DNA from: Ephemerocybe angulata | Lineage: Eukaryota > Basidiomycota > Agaricomycetes > Agaricales > Psathyrellaceae | DNA: 64,000 nt | Assembly (NCBI GenBank): GCA_013368325.1 | Contig: JAACJK010000115.1 | Location: 434,001 to 498,000, forward strand | Direction of reading: 5' to 3' | In this document: positions 31,246 through 42,316 of the stretch, piece after piece | Position numbering within the stretch: position 1 is the stretch's first letter | Layout of the letters: the number at the start of each line of letters is the position of its first letter | Notes under the pieces: model-generated | What the model saw: the letters and a program-made list of their open reading frames with translations, nothing else | Databases searched by the model: none | What the model was told of the DNA's origin: nothing | Made by a program: the position numbers and the translations under genes

Positions 31246-31740
31246 TGTCAGCGAACGACCAGTCTGGTGCGCTGCTAACCCTAACTTAGGACAGAAGACG
31301 AGAGAGAGAGAGAAGAAGTGAGAGAATCAAGGCGAGAGACTTGTAGACAAGGCCGTGATATTGACCAGCTAAAGACTGGGGAAGTACAGTGAGGTCTACC
31401 TAGGTTATATACTGCTATGCTTCGTGACCGTGATGTGACTATGGCTATACGAGGCTGTACATACTGTGCAGAAGCTGTGGAACACTATGTAAGGAATGAC
31501 CGTGTATGAGTCGAAGAGCTGTGCGAGTGCTGTGCATATGATGTCATGCTGACTGAGGTGCTGACTGATGCTGTGCTGGTCCCGTGATGTAACAGGTGAC
31601 CTGTGCATGTGATCGCATGTGCTGTGTCACGTGATCGAGACGCGTCTTGTAATAATAGAAAAGTAGAGAAATGAAAGATAAGAAATAAAGAAAAAGAAAA
31701 GGAAAAGGAAAAGAATAAATAGATCATCCAGGTCGTAACA
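31246..31740 (-). repeat. 3' LTR of gypsy 2, complete
   Basis: The minus-strand LTR runs from TGTTACGACC (31740) to CGCTGACA (31246), TG...CA ended. Positions 31246 to about 31654 match 58623-59030 almost perfectly (for example AACACTATG against AACGCTATG). It lies directly against the broken LTR of gypsy 1. Confidence 0.85.
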
Positions 31741-32566
31741 TCACCCCCCCTTTAGCTTCGTCGTCCTCGACGATTTCAGCCTCTCTCCCCCTCGCTCGGT
31801 AGTGTCGGATTTCCTTCAGTTTCCCATCTGTCCAGTCAAAGATCGCTCTCTTGTTCTCGGTAAGGTTTTCGTAGGGGATAAAGCGGAGTTGGTGTGGTTG
31901 GATCCGTCTTGGTGCACTCGGGTGTTTTCGGTGGAAGTCAGCTATAGCGTCCGCTGCGTTATCAACATTCCGTTCCAGTTCCCATGTTCGCTCTTCCTCG
32001 GGGTATCCAGCCCACTCAACGAGGTAATGGAGCTTCCCTCTGATGAACTTTGAGTCGTGGATAGCTTCAACTTCGTATCGTTCCTCCGTTTCGTCAACAG
32101 GTGGTGGTGGCGGTGGTTTTTGTTGAGAGGGGAATTCGGGCTTTTTGAACGGAGTTAGGAGCGATTCATTAAAGACAGGGTGGATGGATTTCCATTTCGG
32201 AGGGAGTTGGAGTTGGTAAGCAGATTGTCCGATCTTCTTGACAATGGGGAATGGACCATAACGTTTATCCGAGAGTTTCCGAGAAGGACGAGTGATTGAG
32301 ATGTTGGTTCCTTCGAGGTAAACCTTGTCACCAGGTCTGTAGTCTATGGCATCTCGGCGATGTCGGTCGTAGTTCTCCTTCATCTTCTCAGCTGCTGCCT
32401 TGAGGCTGGAGCGTGCATCCTCGTGCACTTGTTTCATCCGCTCGGCAAATTGTTGCGCAGGTTCTGATTTTACACGTGTCCGGGCCTCTTTTCCTTTCCA
32501 AGGGTGCTGTCCGGAGTTGAGGAAGAATGGGGAGTAGCCTGTCGCTGAGTGGACCTTGTCATTGTT
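31724..32566 (-). pseudogene. pol: Gypsy 2 integrase C-terminus and chromodomain (5' truncated)
   Basis: The frame starts inside the integrase core with NDKVHSATGYSPFFLNSGQH and continues through a helical linker and the GPY/F-like segment (YGPFPIVKKIGQSAYQLQLP), then HPVFNESLLTPF. It closes with a chromodomain (YEVEAIHDSKFIRGKLHYLV, WELERNVDNAADAIADFH). The stop lies a few codons inside the LTR, as is common. It is the C-terminal continuation of the pol frame that ends at about 53816, with roughly 50 nt of coding sequence missing between them. Confidence 0.8.
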
Positions 32567-32802
32567 CCGAGGCCATTTATGGCTTCGGGTACTTGTGCGC
32601 GGCGGATTTCAGCGCCAAGCTTTTCAGCATCTGCGACCATGTGATCGTGGAAATTGATGAGCCAAAGAAAGTAAGTTCGCCCCTGTTGCCACCGGTCCCA
32701 AGTCTCATATCATTTCTATGTATCCTCTGTCTCAGTAAGTACTCTCTGTTTCGGTTTCTTCATCTCCTTCCAGTCCTCTTTCCATCTTTCACTCCCCAAT
32801 GC

Positions 32803-33508
32803 ATCGACCGGCCCATAACAATCGTCGTTGTCGTGCACGTTTCCCTCGCCACTCCCATCCCCATAGTCCGCCCCAGCCTTCTTCGCCTCCTACGTCTGAC
32901 CCCGACCACCACACATCGCGGTACGTTGTTTCCTCCCTCATCTCTATTTAAATGATCTCATTTGTCCAAACCTGCCAGTCGTTCCACAGACTCTTCCAAC
33001 CAAAGTGAAAGTGTTCATCCGGGTGTCACGCCAAGTCGCCGTGGTAGTGTTCATATGGGTGTCACACCACGTCGCATCGTTACCCGTCTTCCAGATTCAA
33101 CCCCCACATCCACTTCGACATCAACCACCTCTACACCTGACAGCCTTCCCGCACTGGAGCCCTTACCACCTTCCCCAGAGCGGCAACATCGCGGACTTGC
33201 ATACCTGCATCCCGGTCGTTGGACTTCATGGTCCGATGCGCTCCAACATCTGAATTTGCAGGATGATATCGAACATACGTGCGTATCTTTCTCTTTTGAG
33301 ACTTTCAGCATCTAATGTTTCGCAATAGGCCTCCACCCTACTCCCGGTCCCGTTCCACCGTTTCTCCCTCCGGGTCACACACTATGCCTACGTCCAACGA
33401 CTCCAATCATTGGTACGTCTTCACATCGCATCTGCACTCCCTACTAACTACCCACTCCTGTCTATAGGACACTATGTTTGCCTGATGGCGGCATTCTTGA
33501 AATCCGGT
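32803..33508 (+). pseudogene. Ser/Pro-rich gene start, truncated, unknown function
   Basis: From ATG 32803, exons separated by short GT..AG introns give MHRPAHNNRRCRARFPRHSH, then a Thr/Ser/Pro-rich disordered stretch containing a duplicated phrase (SVHPGVTPSRR, SVHMGVTPRR) and WTSWSDALQHLNLQDDIEHT. Style and exon pattern recall the opening of the long gene at 36684, but no clear domain follows and the series fades near 33508. Upstream, 32600-32680 reads as a short frame (HVIVEIDEPKK) ending at a donor site, possibly the remainder of another gene cut by the gypsy 2 break. Confidence 0.35.
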
Positions 33509-33634
33509 ATCACCCACCTCCCTAAGTACATTATTGTCCTGTTCTGACTTACATACACCAAATATTATGCACTGTCTTTCCGTTGTCTCCCACCTCTTCA
33601 TTGACCGGTACAACATCTACATTTCTCTATGTCG

Positions 33635-34685
33635 TTACATCGTGGGCAATGTGCTGAAAATAGCTCGTTCTGCGAGAGAGACCCGCCCAACATTATTCCC
33701 ATGCATCCAGTTATCCGTACCATCGCAATACACCTCGATTAACGTCTCCGCAGTTACCACTTCTTGTGCACTTAGCATTAATTGACAACCCAATCGCCAT
33801 TCTGTCTTTGGCCAGAACGATGCTGACGACCGAAACATATCGAACGGAAGAACCGACGTAAGAGGGTCGGTCACCGACCTTGTTCGATGCAAACATGTTT
33901 CCCCAACGAGATGAGGCGCGGTGTCCGAAAGAGGCGGGCATCCCTCGACATACGTGAATCCACGGTGGATGTACTTCTCCTGGTCTGCCTGACGCCTTGA
34001 TTGAACATTCACCATTTTGTCGGTGACATTCCTGACACCTGGCGAGGTATGGATTCAGGCATTGCAAAGAACAATGGATAAGTCCGAACGCACCTATTCC
34101 TCGCTCAGTCAGGCTGGGATAGCAGCTGTAGATTCCATTCGCCGAGACAAAATTCATGAGGAAAGTCGAGTGGGCCGAGAATACGGGTGGCAAGGGAGAG
34201 GACGATGTCGAGACAATGACATGGATGTTCGCTCCCTTCACGGTATGGTGAAGAGTCCGTACGGCCTCAATACAGTTCTGGCCAGGCACATCGTCGATGA
34301 TGAGAGGGTGAATGGGGTGGTCGGGAACCGGGACGTAGCCTTTGGTGAATAAGAAAGAGCAGAGGGTATCTGCCTCTTGATTCGGACAGAAAAAGTCCAA
34401 GTTGTTGGGAATTAAACCGGTGGGATGCACCACCTCCAGGGCCAGAGATCCCGATATCACAGAATTCGTGCGATCCAGAATCAGGAGAAGAGTATAAAGC
34501 GGGAGCTCATAGCGTTCGGTGGGAAGGGTGAGACGGTGCCGCAGACGTCTGATAGCGAACGCGCGAAAAGGCAGCGATACCTGGCAGAAGGATACCACGT
34601 CGGACAGCGACAGGAACCCAAATACATGATGCTTTAGCTCGTTTGGAAGCCTGACCCATCCGACGATGAACGTGTTTCTCTCCAT
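33635..34685 (-). CDS. F-box-like protein, family member A
   Basis: I read complement(join(33635..34038,34094..34685)), 331 residues, with a 55-nt intron. The N-terminus fits an F-box (RLPNELKHHVFGFLSLSDVV...VSLPFRAFAIRRL), the Skp1-binding module of SCF ubiquitin ligases. The rest is a family-specific domain with PTGLIPNNLDFFCPNQEAD, PLIIDDVPGQNC and, in exon 2, HRGFTYVEGCPP, WPKTEWRLGC and HGNNVGRVSLAERAI. The paralogue at 59266-60313 has exons of exactly the same lengths (592 and 404 nt), and a third, truncated, relative lies at 52721-53815. The frame is intact. Substrate and role are unknown. Confidence 0.75.
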
Positions 34686-34929
34686 CCTGCAGGGTGCTGA
34701 GCGGAGGTTGTCGCAGATGAACTAGAAGCGTTATAAAGCTATAAATAATCTTAGCCCTTGTTTCATACACTCCACCGTCGCTCCTTTCTCTTACAGAAGG
34801 CTTATGCAACGTATGTAGCCCATATCATAGCACTTCAATGTTATATACACTCCAATTAAACACCGAACTTTTCACTCGCGCATAGCGTCCCCTGGACCCC
34901 CCGTAGATCTGTATGAGATGTACGTGCGT

Positions 34930-36473
34930 TTAAGGCTCTTCGCTGTTGGGGTAACGCCCTTGCTTGTCCTGCGCTTCCGACGCTTCCGTTCTTCCTCTTC
35001 CATTATCGCCTTCCGTTTCACCTGCGAAGCCTGGAAATTTGTTAGTGAGTGAGGCCCGTCTTAACTGCACAACAGTAGTGCTCACCTCGCGGAACGAGCT
35101 GCAGAGCATAGTCAACGCTCGTAAAACGAATACCAAAACGTACTCCCCAGGCTCACTGGTTGGGTACGCCACGAAAGTCCCTGTTGCTTCGACAATATCA
35201 CCTTCCTTAAACTCCTCCGGGCGGAGAGGTTCAATACTCATCGTACGCGGCGTGTAAGTCCAAAAACATAGTAGGTAATTGAAGTGGACGTACCGGACGG
35301 TACCATCCTGCTCGACATTCTTCCTGGCATACTGTACCACGTTATCCTCAGCCCGAATAAACTTCGTATCCCTGGCGTCCTCCAAAGCATGGTTGGGATC
35401 GATTTCCGGAGGGAACGGTATATGCCGCTGGCTACGGGCTAACCGTCTCTCCGTTAGATACCTGGCATGGAGAGCAACGCAAGGTTCTCCTTCGTGCACT
35501 CCGAAATCAAAGCCTTCAAGGCTTGTGACTTCCTCAGAGTTTCGGAATTGACCTTCGATGGAACTGAATCGTGCCAACCCCTCCTGGAAGTTGCTCGATC
35601 CCAACCCCGTCAATCGCACGAACTGTCGCAAATAGCGGACGTGTTCAAACTTATTGGCTTCGCCTGGAACGATATCAGCATCTTCGTCGATTTGCGAAAA
35701 GGGCGACTTACAAACTAATGACTGGAGGAAGCATCTTGTCGCAGAGGATTCCAGCAACGGTCACTGCGACCTCCTCATCCGTCCCATTCCCTTCTTTCAC
35801 CATTCGGAGACACGGAGGTTCGGAGTAGTTGACAACATTGGTGGCCTATCGACGATATCAGCATCTAACATATCTATATGGTTGACCTTACCTCTTCTTC
35901 TGGGAAGGTCGGTCCTACGCCTTTCTCACCCACTTGCTGGCTGTGCTGAATGAAAGAATCCAGTCGAGTACCTACACGCCACGTTGTCAGCCCCTCGGTC
36001 GAACATTGAAACAAATGACAACTTACGAGCATCTTCCGAGTTGTAACGCCAGTTCATACCAGAATGGGTGCAAAACGTGCTGGAAGAGGGTGAATAGCGA
36101 AGGCCATCGTTCGTCTGTGCCGCCTAAATCCTTTACGGGCTGAACATTGGACAATCGTTGGACCTCTGTGGAGCCATTTGGTTCCGTGTTTGGCAGCCGG
36201 TCGTGATCGTGTGATTCCCTCGGGGTAAACTTAGATTGCCGACACGGAGCGCCCAACAAGCGCTTCATGCGCGCCTAACACCTGCCCTGTGCTATATCCA
36301 TTGTCTCCCTGAAACCGCACGTCCCAAGTAATCCTTGCGTTGCTGTGTTGGTGTATGGCATATTGTAACGATGCTTCACTTTGCAATAGTGTGCTGGCCA
36401 GGTCTTCCACTGGTAGGTTCGATCGATCACAGTTATTTCCGATCCCGCTTTCGGGCAAATAATGTCCCTTCAT
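34930..36473 (-). CDS. Multi-exon gene X of unknown function, divergent from gene Y
   Basis: The start chosen is ATG 36473 (MKGHYLPESGIGNN). Exon 1 (36282-36473) and exon 2 (36027-36229) join in phase, and more exons follow with introns of 50-60 nt. The middle exon reads NVVNYSEPPCLRMVKEGNG. The large exon 35757-34930 has VRYLRQFVRLTGLGSSNFQE, ARFSSIEGQFRNSEEV, EPCVALHARYLTERRLARSQ, KFIRAEDNVVQYARK and, after an intron near 35290, EEFKEGDIVEATGTFVAYPT. The end is a basic tail to TAA/TAG at 34930. I recall this architecture as a large, uncharacterised family in mushroom genomes. The FKEGDIVEATGTFVAYP segment resembles a small beta-barrel. The gene faces away from gene Y across 210 bp. No catalytic motif is evident. 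Confidence 0.6.
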
Positions 36474-36683
36474 GCCTATTGAAATGACCTGCCTGACTCG
36501 CTCGTTTTATTGGAGTCACTTAAATAAATTTTCATCCCAAGTTTTTCCCCCTCCATTGCTTTCAAAACCAAATATTTGTTCCTCGCGAAATTTTCACTCT
36601 GTTAAAAGGCACCCCGAACCTGTTTGCGATTCTTGTATCTAATCCATCACCATCTCTTTCACCTTATCATATTGTCATCCCCC
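36474..36683. promoter_or_regulatory. Shared promoter region of genes X and Y
   Basis: Only 210 bp lie between the two divergent start codons. A TTAAATAAATT stretch near 36518-36530 could serve as an A/T-rich core, and a pyrimidine-rich leader (CTCTTTCACC) precedes ATG 36684. Co-regulation of the pair is inferred from the arrangement. Confidence 0.4.
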
Positions 36684-39600
36684 ATGTCTTTCTTTGATAG
36701 AAGTACTTCTCATTCTCCCAATGCCTCTCCGGAACGGTAAGTCGTCAAGTTCTGCCTCGGTTTCAACACTGACCATGCCTCCTGCTCTTTCGAAAACAGC
36801 GGGACCTCTCGCGAGCGAGACGACCCTGTTGATCCCTCCGCCAAGAGCCATCGCACCAACATCAAGTTCTGGCTGGAAGCGAAGCAAAGGCGACAGCGTT
36901 CCACCGGGTCCGGTTCTCCTGCATCCATTGTGACGACCGGCGACGAAATGTAAGTATTTGCGTTTCGCACTTAACAACTCATCCCTTCTCACTATATCTC
37001 CGCAGTCCCCGAGACGATCGTCGCCACGATCCCTCCTACCGTGGACGGACTCCGGTCCGATCTCGAATTGGGACCGTTCAGTCCGCCCGTGACAACCGGG
37101 CACCTGTCAAACCTCGGCGGGAACGGTACGTTCTAATCATCTCCTTGCGTTCCTTTCCTGACCATTCACCACCGTCTCCTCCAGGGTTCGTTCTCACTCT
37201 GCAGATGCGAACATACCCACCCCCCGCTCTCACGGGCGAAATGCGCGATTCGAGCCTCAGGATAGTGATGGAGATCGTTCCGACAGGTCGATTGAAATCA
37301 CTCCACCACCTCCAGTGCCTCGTGCTCTCATTCTCCAAGGGTAAGTATTCTTCACTTCGATACACATACCTTAGACTCACGTCGACCTGTAGCCTCCGTG
37401 AGGCTCGATTGAAACGAGCCAAGTCATCCGCTGTTGTCGACTCGGACAGTGACTATGAAGACCGATCTCAATCCCGAATCGACAACACCTCCACTTCGGC
37501 AAAACGGGGCAGACGGTCTAAGAAGAAGAGTTCTGGGGGCAGTTTACCTGCGTGAGTTTATGCCTCTCATGGCTATGTATGTTTTGTTGCTGACTCATTC
37601 CCATAGCGCGAAGAAAGTTCGACTTGAACCGCGTCCGTTCCCGATGCGGTCACCATCTCCCCTCTCACCGAACGTGCAGTATGTTCTTTTGCCCCCAAGT
37701 GTACCGTTTTTTAACGCCTTTGAAGGATGCCCACCGCCCTCAATATCATCCAAGACGCCATTGCGAAACGCCGCGGTCGACATGGTTCTCCTCTCTACGA
37801 TGCTCAGCAAGACAACCGCCAGAGGTCCGAGTCCAATGAAGACTCCGAAGAAGCTTCATCTCGAACACCGTCTCTCGACTCTGACTACGTCCGAACATAC
37901 TTCTTCGACGACGAAGTTGAAGAAGATGACGACGACATGGACGAATACGATGTCAACGACCCTTTCATGTATGTCGTCTTACTATACTTCCAATTCTGCA
38001 GCATCCTTAAGCCTCCGCCAGCGATGACACCGCCAACTACGACTCCGACGTCTCAATGGAAAGCTCCGGACGTCGTCGTACTCCCTCTAAGACTCGTACG
38101 AAACGTCCCGCTCCCTCTGATAGGTACGTCTCCAGGTTCTGCGCCTAGTTATCGTATCCGCTGACCTCTGCTTAGGCGGGCACGCTCACACCGCAGCGAA
38201 CGTGCTTCTTCGCCAGTGAAACGTGAATCCACCCGGGAATACCGCCTCTCCTCGCCCTTCAATCCTGATTCATCGTTCCACGATTCACGACGCTACGGCA
38301 ACCTCGACAACAAGAAGAGCCGCGACTTCAAGAGTCCTCCGGAAACGCCATCCAAACCGAGCAGGCGTAACAAGTCTTCGGACCCCAGATCCTCTTTGCA
38401 TCCCCGCGGCCCCCCTGGTGGCTTTCGAATGTCGACTGGTGGTCAGGGGATGATCACTCCGACTGGCTCCTCTAAGAGGTCATCTAGGAGGACCTCGTCC
38501 AAGTCGCAGTCGTGCGTCATCCTTTTGCTTATTGGGAATGTCACTGATAACCACTTGTAGGTCGAGGAAGCCCCCTATCGTTCTGGAGATATCTTCGGAT
38601 TCCGGTCCTGAGGCCTACGAGCCTTCGAAGTCAGTGAAGTCGGAACCCCATCCCGACTGTCATACCTCTCTCGACGATACCAAGCAGCCTTCCAAGCCTA
38701 AGCCCCGTCCGGTGCCCAAGTCCCAGGCAACCCCCGCCCACAGCTCTGTCCGTGAATCTGAGCCCAACACCAGACACGAGACGCAAGACGTGAAGATCGA
38801 CATCGCCTCCGACAACAAAAAGGCCGTGGGCAGTTCAAAGTCATCCATTGCGGAGAGGTCTAGAAAGGATAAGGGGAAAGGGAAGGCTGTCATACGAACC
38901 CCATCCCCTACTCCATTGGTTGAAGAGGACTTCCCTTCTGATGCGTATGTCTCCCCTTTACCGCTTGTGCCTCACGCAGGACCTGACGTCGTCCTTAGGG
39001 ATCTGTCGCCTTACGAACGACTTCAAATACGGTGCGTATGTTCATATCCATCACTAGAATACCTCCTCACTACCACAACCCCACAGGCAAGCCATGCGCG
39101 AGAGCAAGAGGACTCCCCGTCAAAACGATCTGTCGAACACTGCCACGCCTGGTGCATCGTCTAGTTCCAGTACTCTCCCTTCTTCGTCTCCGGCCACCTC
39201 TGTGGCTCCTTCCATCAAAGGAGAGTCCACTCGTGTCACGATGCAGGAGCTTGTCGCCCGGGCGCGTGTCGCCTCTGGTGGATCTGAAGAGGCCGCCGCT
39301 CCAGCACCGGCCAACCCCGCCGCAGCCGCTGCAGCCTCTGCCGCCGCCGACACACCCTCTAGTTCCAGTGCTCCTCCCAGTTCATTGACGACTGGTGCTG
39401 TCCCTTCTTCCTCTCCGAAGACCTCCGGTGCTCCTTCCATCAAAGGAGAGTCGACTCGTGTGACGATGCAGGACCTTGTCGCCCGGGCGCATGCCGCCTC
39501 CGCCGGATCTGAAAAGGCTGCAGCTCCAGCACTACCCAGCCCCGCCGCAGCCGCTGCAGTCGCTGCCGCCGTCGACCCTTCATTCGCTCGTCGCTGCGTC

Positions 39601-40697
39601 AGCCTCCCTACAGAAGACGAAACTCTGTTCCCGGAGATTCAAGACGTCATCTTGATCCCCACGTACCAAGGTCTCGTTTGTCTAAAGTGCGTACCTATCC
39701 CTTCGTCACGAAAGAACGTATATTAAGTGCTTCTATAGGTCTGGAAGGATCATCCCTTGGACCGACGTTCCTGGGAAGGGCTTCATCAGTTTCTCGGCCT
39801 GGGCAGATTGGATCCCAAGGATGAATGGCGGGTATGTATCATCCTCTCTGAACCGATGGAAGTACTTACGGATCTGTCATAGGATCGCTTTCGCTGCTGT
39901 CACGTTCCGTGAATCAGGGCCCTTCAGAAACCCCGCTCGTGCCTCTCCACTTGACGTAGGCCTTCGCACCGTTCCTGGAACAAACCAGCGTTTCAACATG
40001 TACTGCGCGACGAATCCCCCCGTCCCGTTTATCGGCGTGTCCTCTGGGTGGTGTGACCGTTCTCAGCTCCTTACCACCAGCCAGAACGGACTTCCCTCGA
40101 AGTTCGTCATCATGGTACCCCACTCCCAGGAGTTCCAAAGGACTGTAGGGTTCATTCGGACGGCAACCGGGTATCCCGAGCTCCACTCCCAATTTGCTCG
40201 CAACGGATGGCAGTATTCGACAAAGCCTCAGGGAAGTAGAGCGCCGACTAGCCCTGGAAGTAAGTGTCTCTTAATTGCTCTTTGTCTGCACACTCTCATG
40301 CAAATCGCAGATGCATCCGCTGGGCCCAAGCGTTCCGCGCCTGCAAACATGTTCAAAGCAGCCCCTGGAGATGTAACTGCCCGTGTCGCAACGGACAACT
40401 TCTCACTTTCAAACGACGCAACAGGTACGGCAGACTGTAGTTGCTGGTGCTCAACCATCTCACCCATTCCTTGTAGTTCCCATTTACGACGCACGCGGCC
40501 TTGACTCTCTCGACTTCAATGCAGTCCTTCCGAAACTTGCGGAGTCCCTCCCACTTTATACTGGTGGGGAGATTCCGTACGGTTCTTTCATCGTTGTGGG
40601 CTATACCATGACGATTTATCGTGCCAACAACGGGAATTGGACTTTGGGCAATAACATTCACTGGGTGATTGTTGTCGGAACCCCGGAGAACGATTAG
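36684..40697 (+). CDS. Multi-exon gene Y, disordered N-terminus and conserved C-terminal domain
   Basis: ATG 36684 (MSFFDRSTSHSPNASPER) opens a gene with more than ten short introns and a stop at TAG 40695-40697. The first two thirds are basic, Ser/Pro-rich and disordered, with phosphorylation-like and nuclear-type patches (SKKKSS, KRSSRRTSSKSQS). A 75-residue unit (SIKGESTRVTMQELVARARV) occurs twice. The C-terminal third is conserved in character: GRIIPWTDVPGKGFISFSAW, IAFAAVTFRESGPFRNPARA, FVIMVPHSQEFQRTVGFIRT and, after two more introns, VPIYDARGLDSLDFNAVLPK and IPYGSFIVVGYTMTIYRANN. I know this C-terminal pattern only as an abundant uncharacterised protein family in Agaricomycetes. All joins keep the frame by eye, so the gene may be functional. 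Confidence 0.6.
39161..39570. repeat. Imperfect tandem duplication in gene Y
   Basis: The DNA around CAAAGGAGAGTCCACTCG (39216) recurs 225 bp downstream (39441) as CAAAGGAGAGTCGACTCG. The surrounding Ala-rich and Ser-rich codons are also duplicated, with about 27 nt extra in the second unit. The reading frame is preserved (75 codons). Confidence 0.75.
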
Positions 40698-40910
40698 GTG
40701 ACCGATTCTCTTGTGCAAGTGGCTGGTTCGCTTACTTCCGCCGTGTACTGAGGCCTTGTTTTTCACCCTCCGAATTAACGCATGTAATCGTAGTATACTT
40801 AAGCGTCAATGGATCGGTGTTTTTTCTTGCCTCTAACTATCCCAGACTTCGAAAGCTTTGAAATCGGTCTTCGAAAGGGTTCTAATACACTTGTGATACT
40901 TACTTGGACA

Positions 40911-42143
40911 TTACAAGACTATGGTCCTAATTACAACGCCTCGCTCACGCAAACTTCGTTCGACACCGGCGAGCCATGGCAGGTTCCCGTTCTCTACGGT
41001 AACGGTAACTGTTTCTATTGCTGGATAGTATGGTAGTAGCTGGAGGAGATGGTTAAGAGCTCGCATGAGATCTGCATGCGGATGTTCCGACGATAAGCCA
41101 TGAGGAAGAGGTGGGCGGCTGAAGGTGATCTTCCTAAGGGTCGGATGCCCCAGGGGAAGGGAGTTATAGCTGGATCCCAGGACGATTACGAGTTGGTTAA
41201 GTTGACGAAAGCGACGGAGTGCTGGGGTCAACTGCATCGTAGGTCGCTTCGTGCTGAGTATGGATATGACCTCGAGGGTATCGGCATGGAAGTCGCTGAA
41301 GTCGCGCGGTATGTCGACTGGGGAGAGAATGTCAAGTCGTTTTAAACGTGGCATGCCTGAACCTCTTGACAGAGCGTCCAAGAGATTAGATAGCGTGGAA
41401 GACTGCGCAGACGGTTCGTCGGGTCCTGCTACCAACGTCGCTCCAACCGATAACCATTCGAGATGGCGAAACCTGTATGAAGGTGCTAACACATGCGCTT
41501 CATCCGCGGTCTTTCTCCTCCAGTCAAACGCTGTGACCTGTAGTCTAGCAAGGTTTGGTGCCATGATTGAAATGATCGTGAGTTCTGCCATAGACACCGG
41601 CCTGGCCGTGGAAGTGAGAAGGAGAGTGTCGAGCGAAGTGGGGAAGAGGGACGGAAAAGGGAAAGGCGTGAAATCTTCCTGCAACCTCATGAAGGATTGG
41701 ACCAAGTCCACACACCACAAGGCATCGGGGATGACGAGCATCTGGAGGTTAGGTACGTTCTCCCCGCCAAAACCGAAGAGCTGAGGGACGCTCCAATCCT
41801 CCCTACCATTGCTTCCTAACTCCAGAGTTCGTATATAGCTCCCCATTGGGTGGGGTTCGCCTGGGTAGACATGCCGTTCTTCGAGTGTCTGGATAAGGTT
41901 GTCGAATTGGTGGACTGTCGAAACCCTGACGCACGCCCAAGAGAAACGAGATGCCGCACGGTGCGTCATACGGCTCGCCAGCAGTAGACCGACGGCAGTC
42001 CATTCGCTCGTTGGTGGATAGTACGCAACATCCAGGTGAACCGGGCCCTGAACGTCATTCTTCCGATAGTAGAGAGGAACTTCACACCGAGCAGCCGCAA
42101 TAAGTTCAACAACGTCAAATGGAACACGAGGTGCCGGTTGCAT
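40911..42143 (-). CDS. F-box/LRR-like protein, single exon
   Basis: An uninterrupted 410-residue frame from ATG 42143. It opens with a weak F-box-like segment (PRVPFDVVELIAAARCEV), followed by a region of irregular leucine-rich repeats: VPNLQMLVIPDAL, SLDTLLLT, MAPNLARLQVTAFDW, FRHLEWLSVGATL, MPRLKRLDILSPV, TLEVISIL, LNQLVIVLG and AIETVTVTVENG. The C-terminal end is RERGVVIRTIVL. Such proteins usually recruit substrates to SCF ubiquitin ligases; binding partners are unknown. It has no intron and stands between gene Y and the Helitron. It is similar in design to 50998-52541. Confidence 0.7.
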   Translation of the reverse strand: MQPAPRVPFDVVELIAAARCEVPLYYRKNDVQGPVHLDVAYYPPTSEWTAVGLLLASRMTHRAASRFSWACVRVSTVHQFDNLIQTLEERHVYPGEPHPMGSYIRTLELGSNGREDWSVPQLFGFGGENVPNLQMLVIPDALWCVDLVQSFMRLQEDFTPFPFPSLFPTSLDTLLLTSTARPVSMAELTIISIMAPNLARLQVTAFDWRRKTADEAHVLAPSYRFRHLEWLSVGATLVAGPDEPSAQSSTLSNLLDALSRGSGMPRLKRLDILSPVDIPRDFSDFHADTLEVISILSTKRPTMQLTPALRRFRQLNQLVIVLGSSYNSLPLGHPTLRKITFSRPPLPHGLSSEHPHADLMRALNHLLQLLPYYPAIETVTVTVENGNLPWLAGVERSLRERGVVIRTIVL

Positions 42144-42316
42144 GCTGGTTCGAGTTGAGACACGTAAGACACTCCTCCAGAGGTCTTAAGAAGGATAGAC
42201 ATGGCCTAAAATTGATACCCACTTCTGAATAGATGACCTAAAACACAAGTCATTTTCTTTCAGCCCTACGATGAGCACGTAGCCAGAAACATGGGTCCTA
42301 CCTTAGCTTCAGGTTG

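Larger units (their letters stand above)
31246..32566 (-). mobile_element. Gypsy 2, 3' half (minus strand)
   Basis: Reading on the minus strand, integrase C-terminus and chromodomain (32566-31724) are followed by a polypurine tract (AAAGGGGGGG at 31742-31753) and a 495-bp LTR (31740-31246). The element breaks at about 32566, where the integrase frame ends just before NDKVHSATGYSPFF. The complementary half is at about 53812-59030. Confidence 0.85.

Noticed and set aside
31268..31288. Telomere-like word CTAACCCTAAC in the gypsy 2 LTR
   Set aside because: It is a single occurrence inside an LTR and also present in the other LTR copy; no array.
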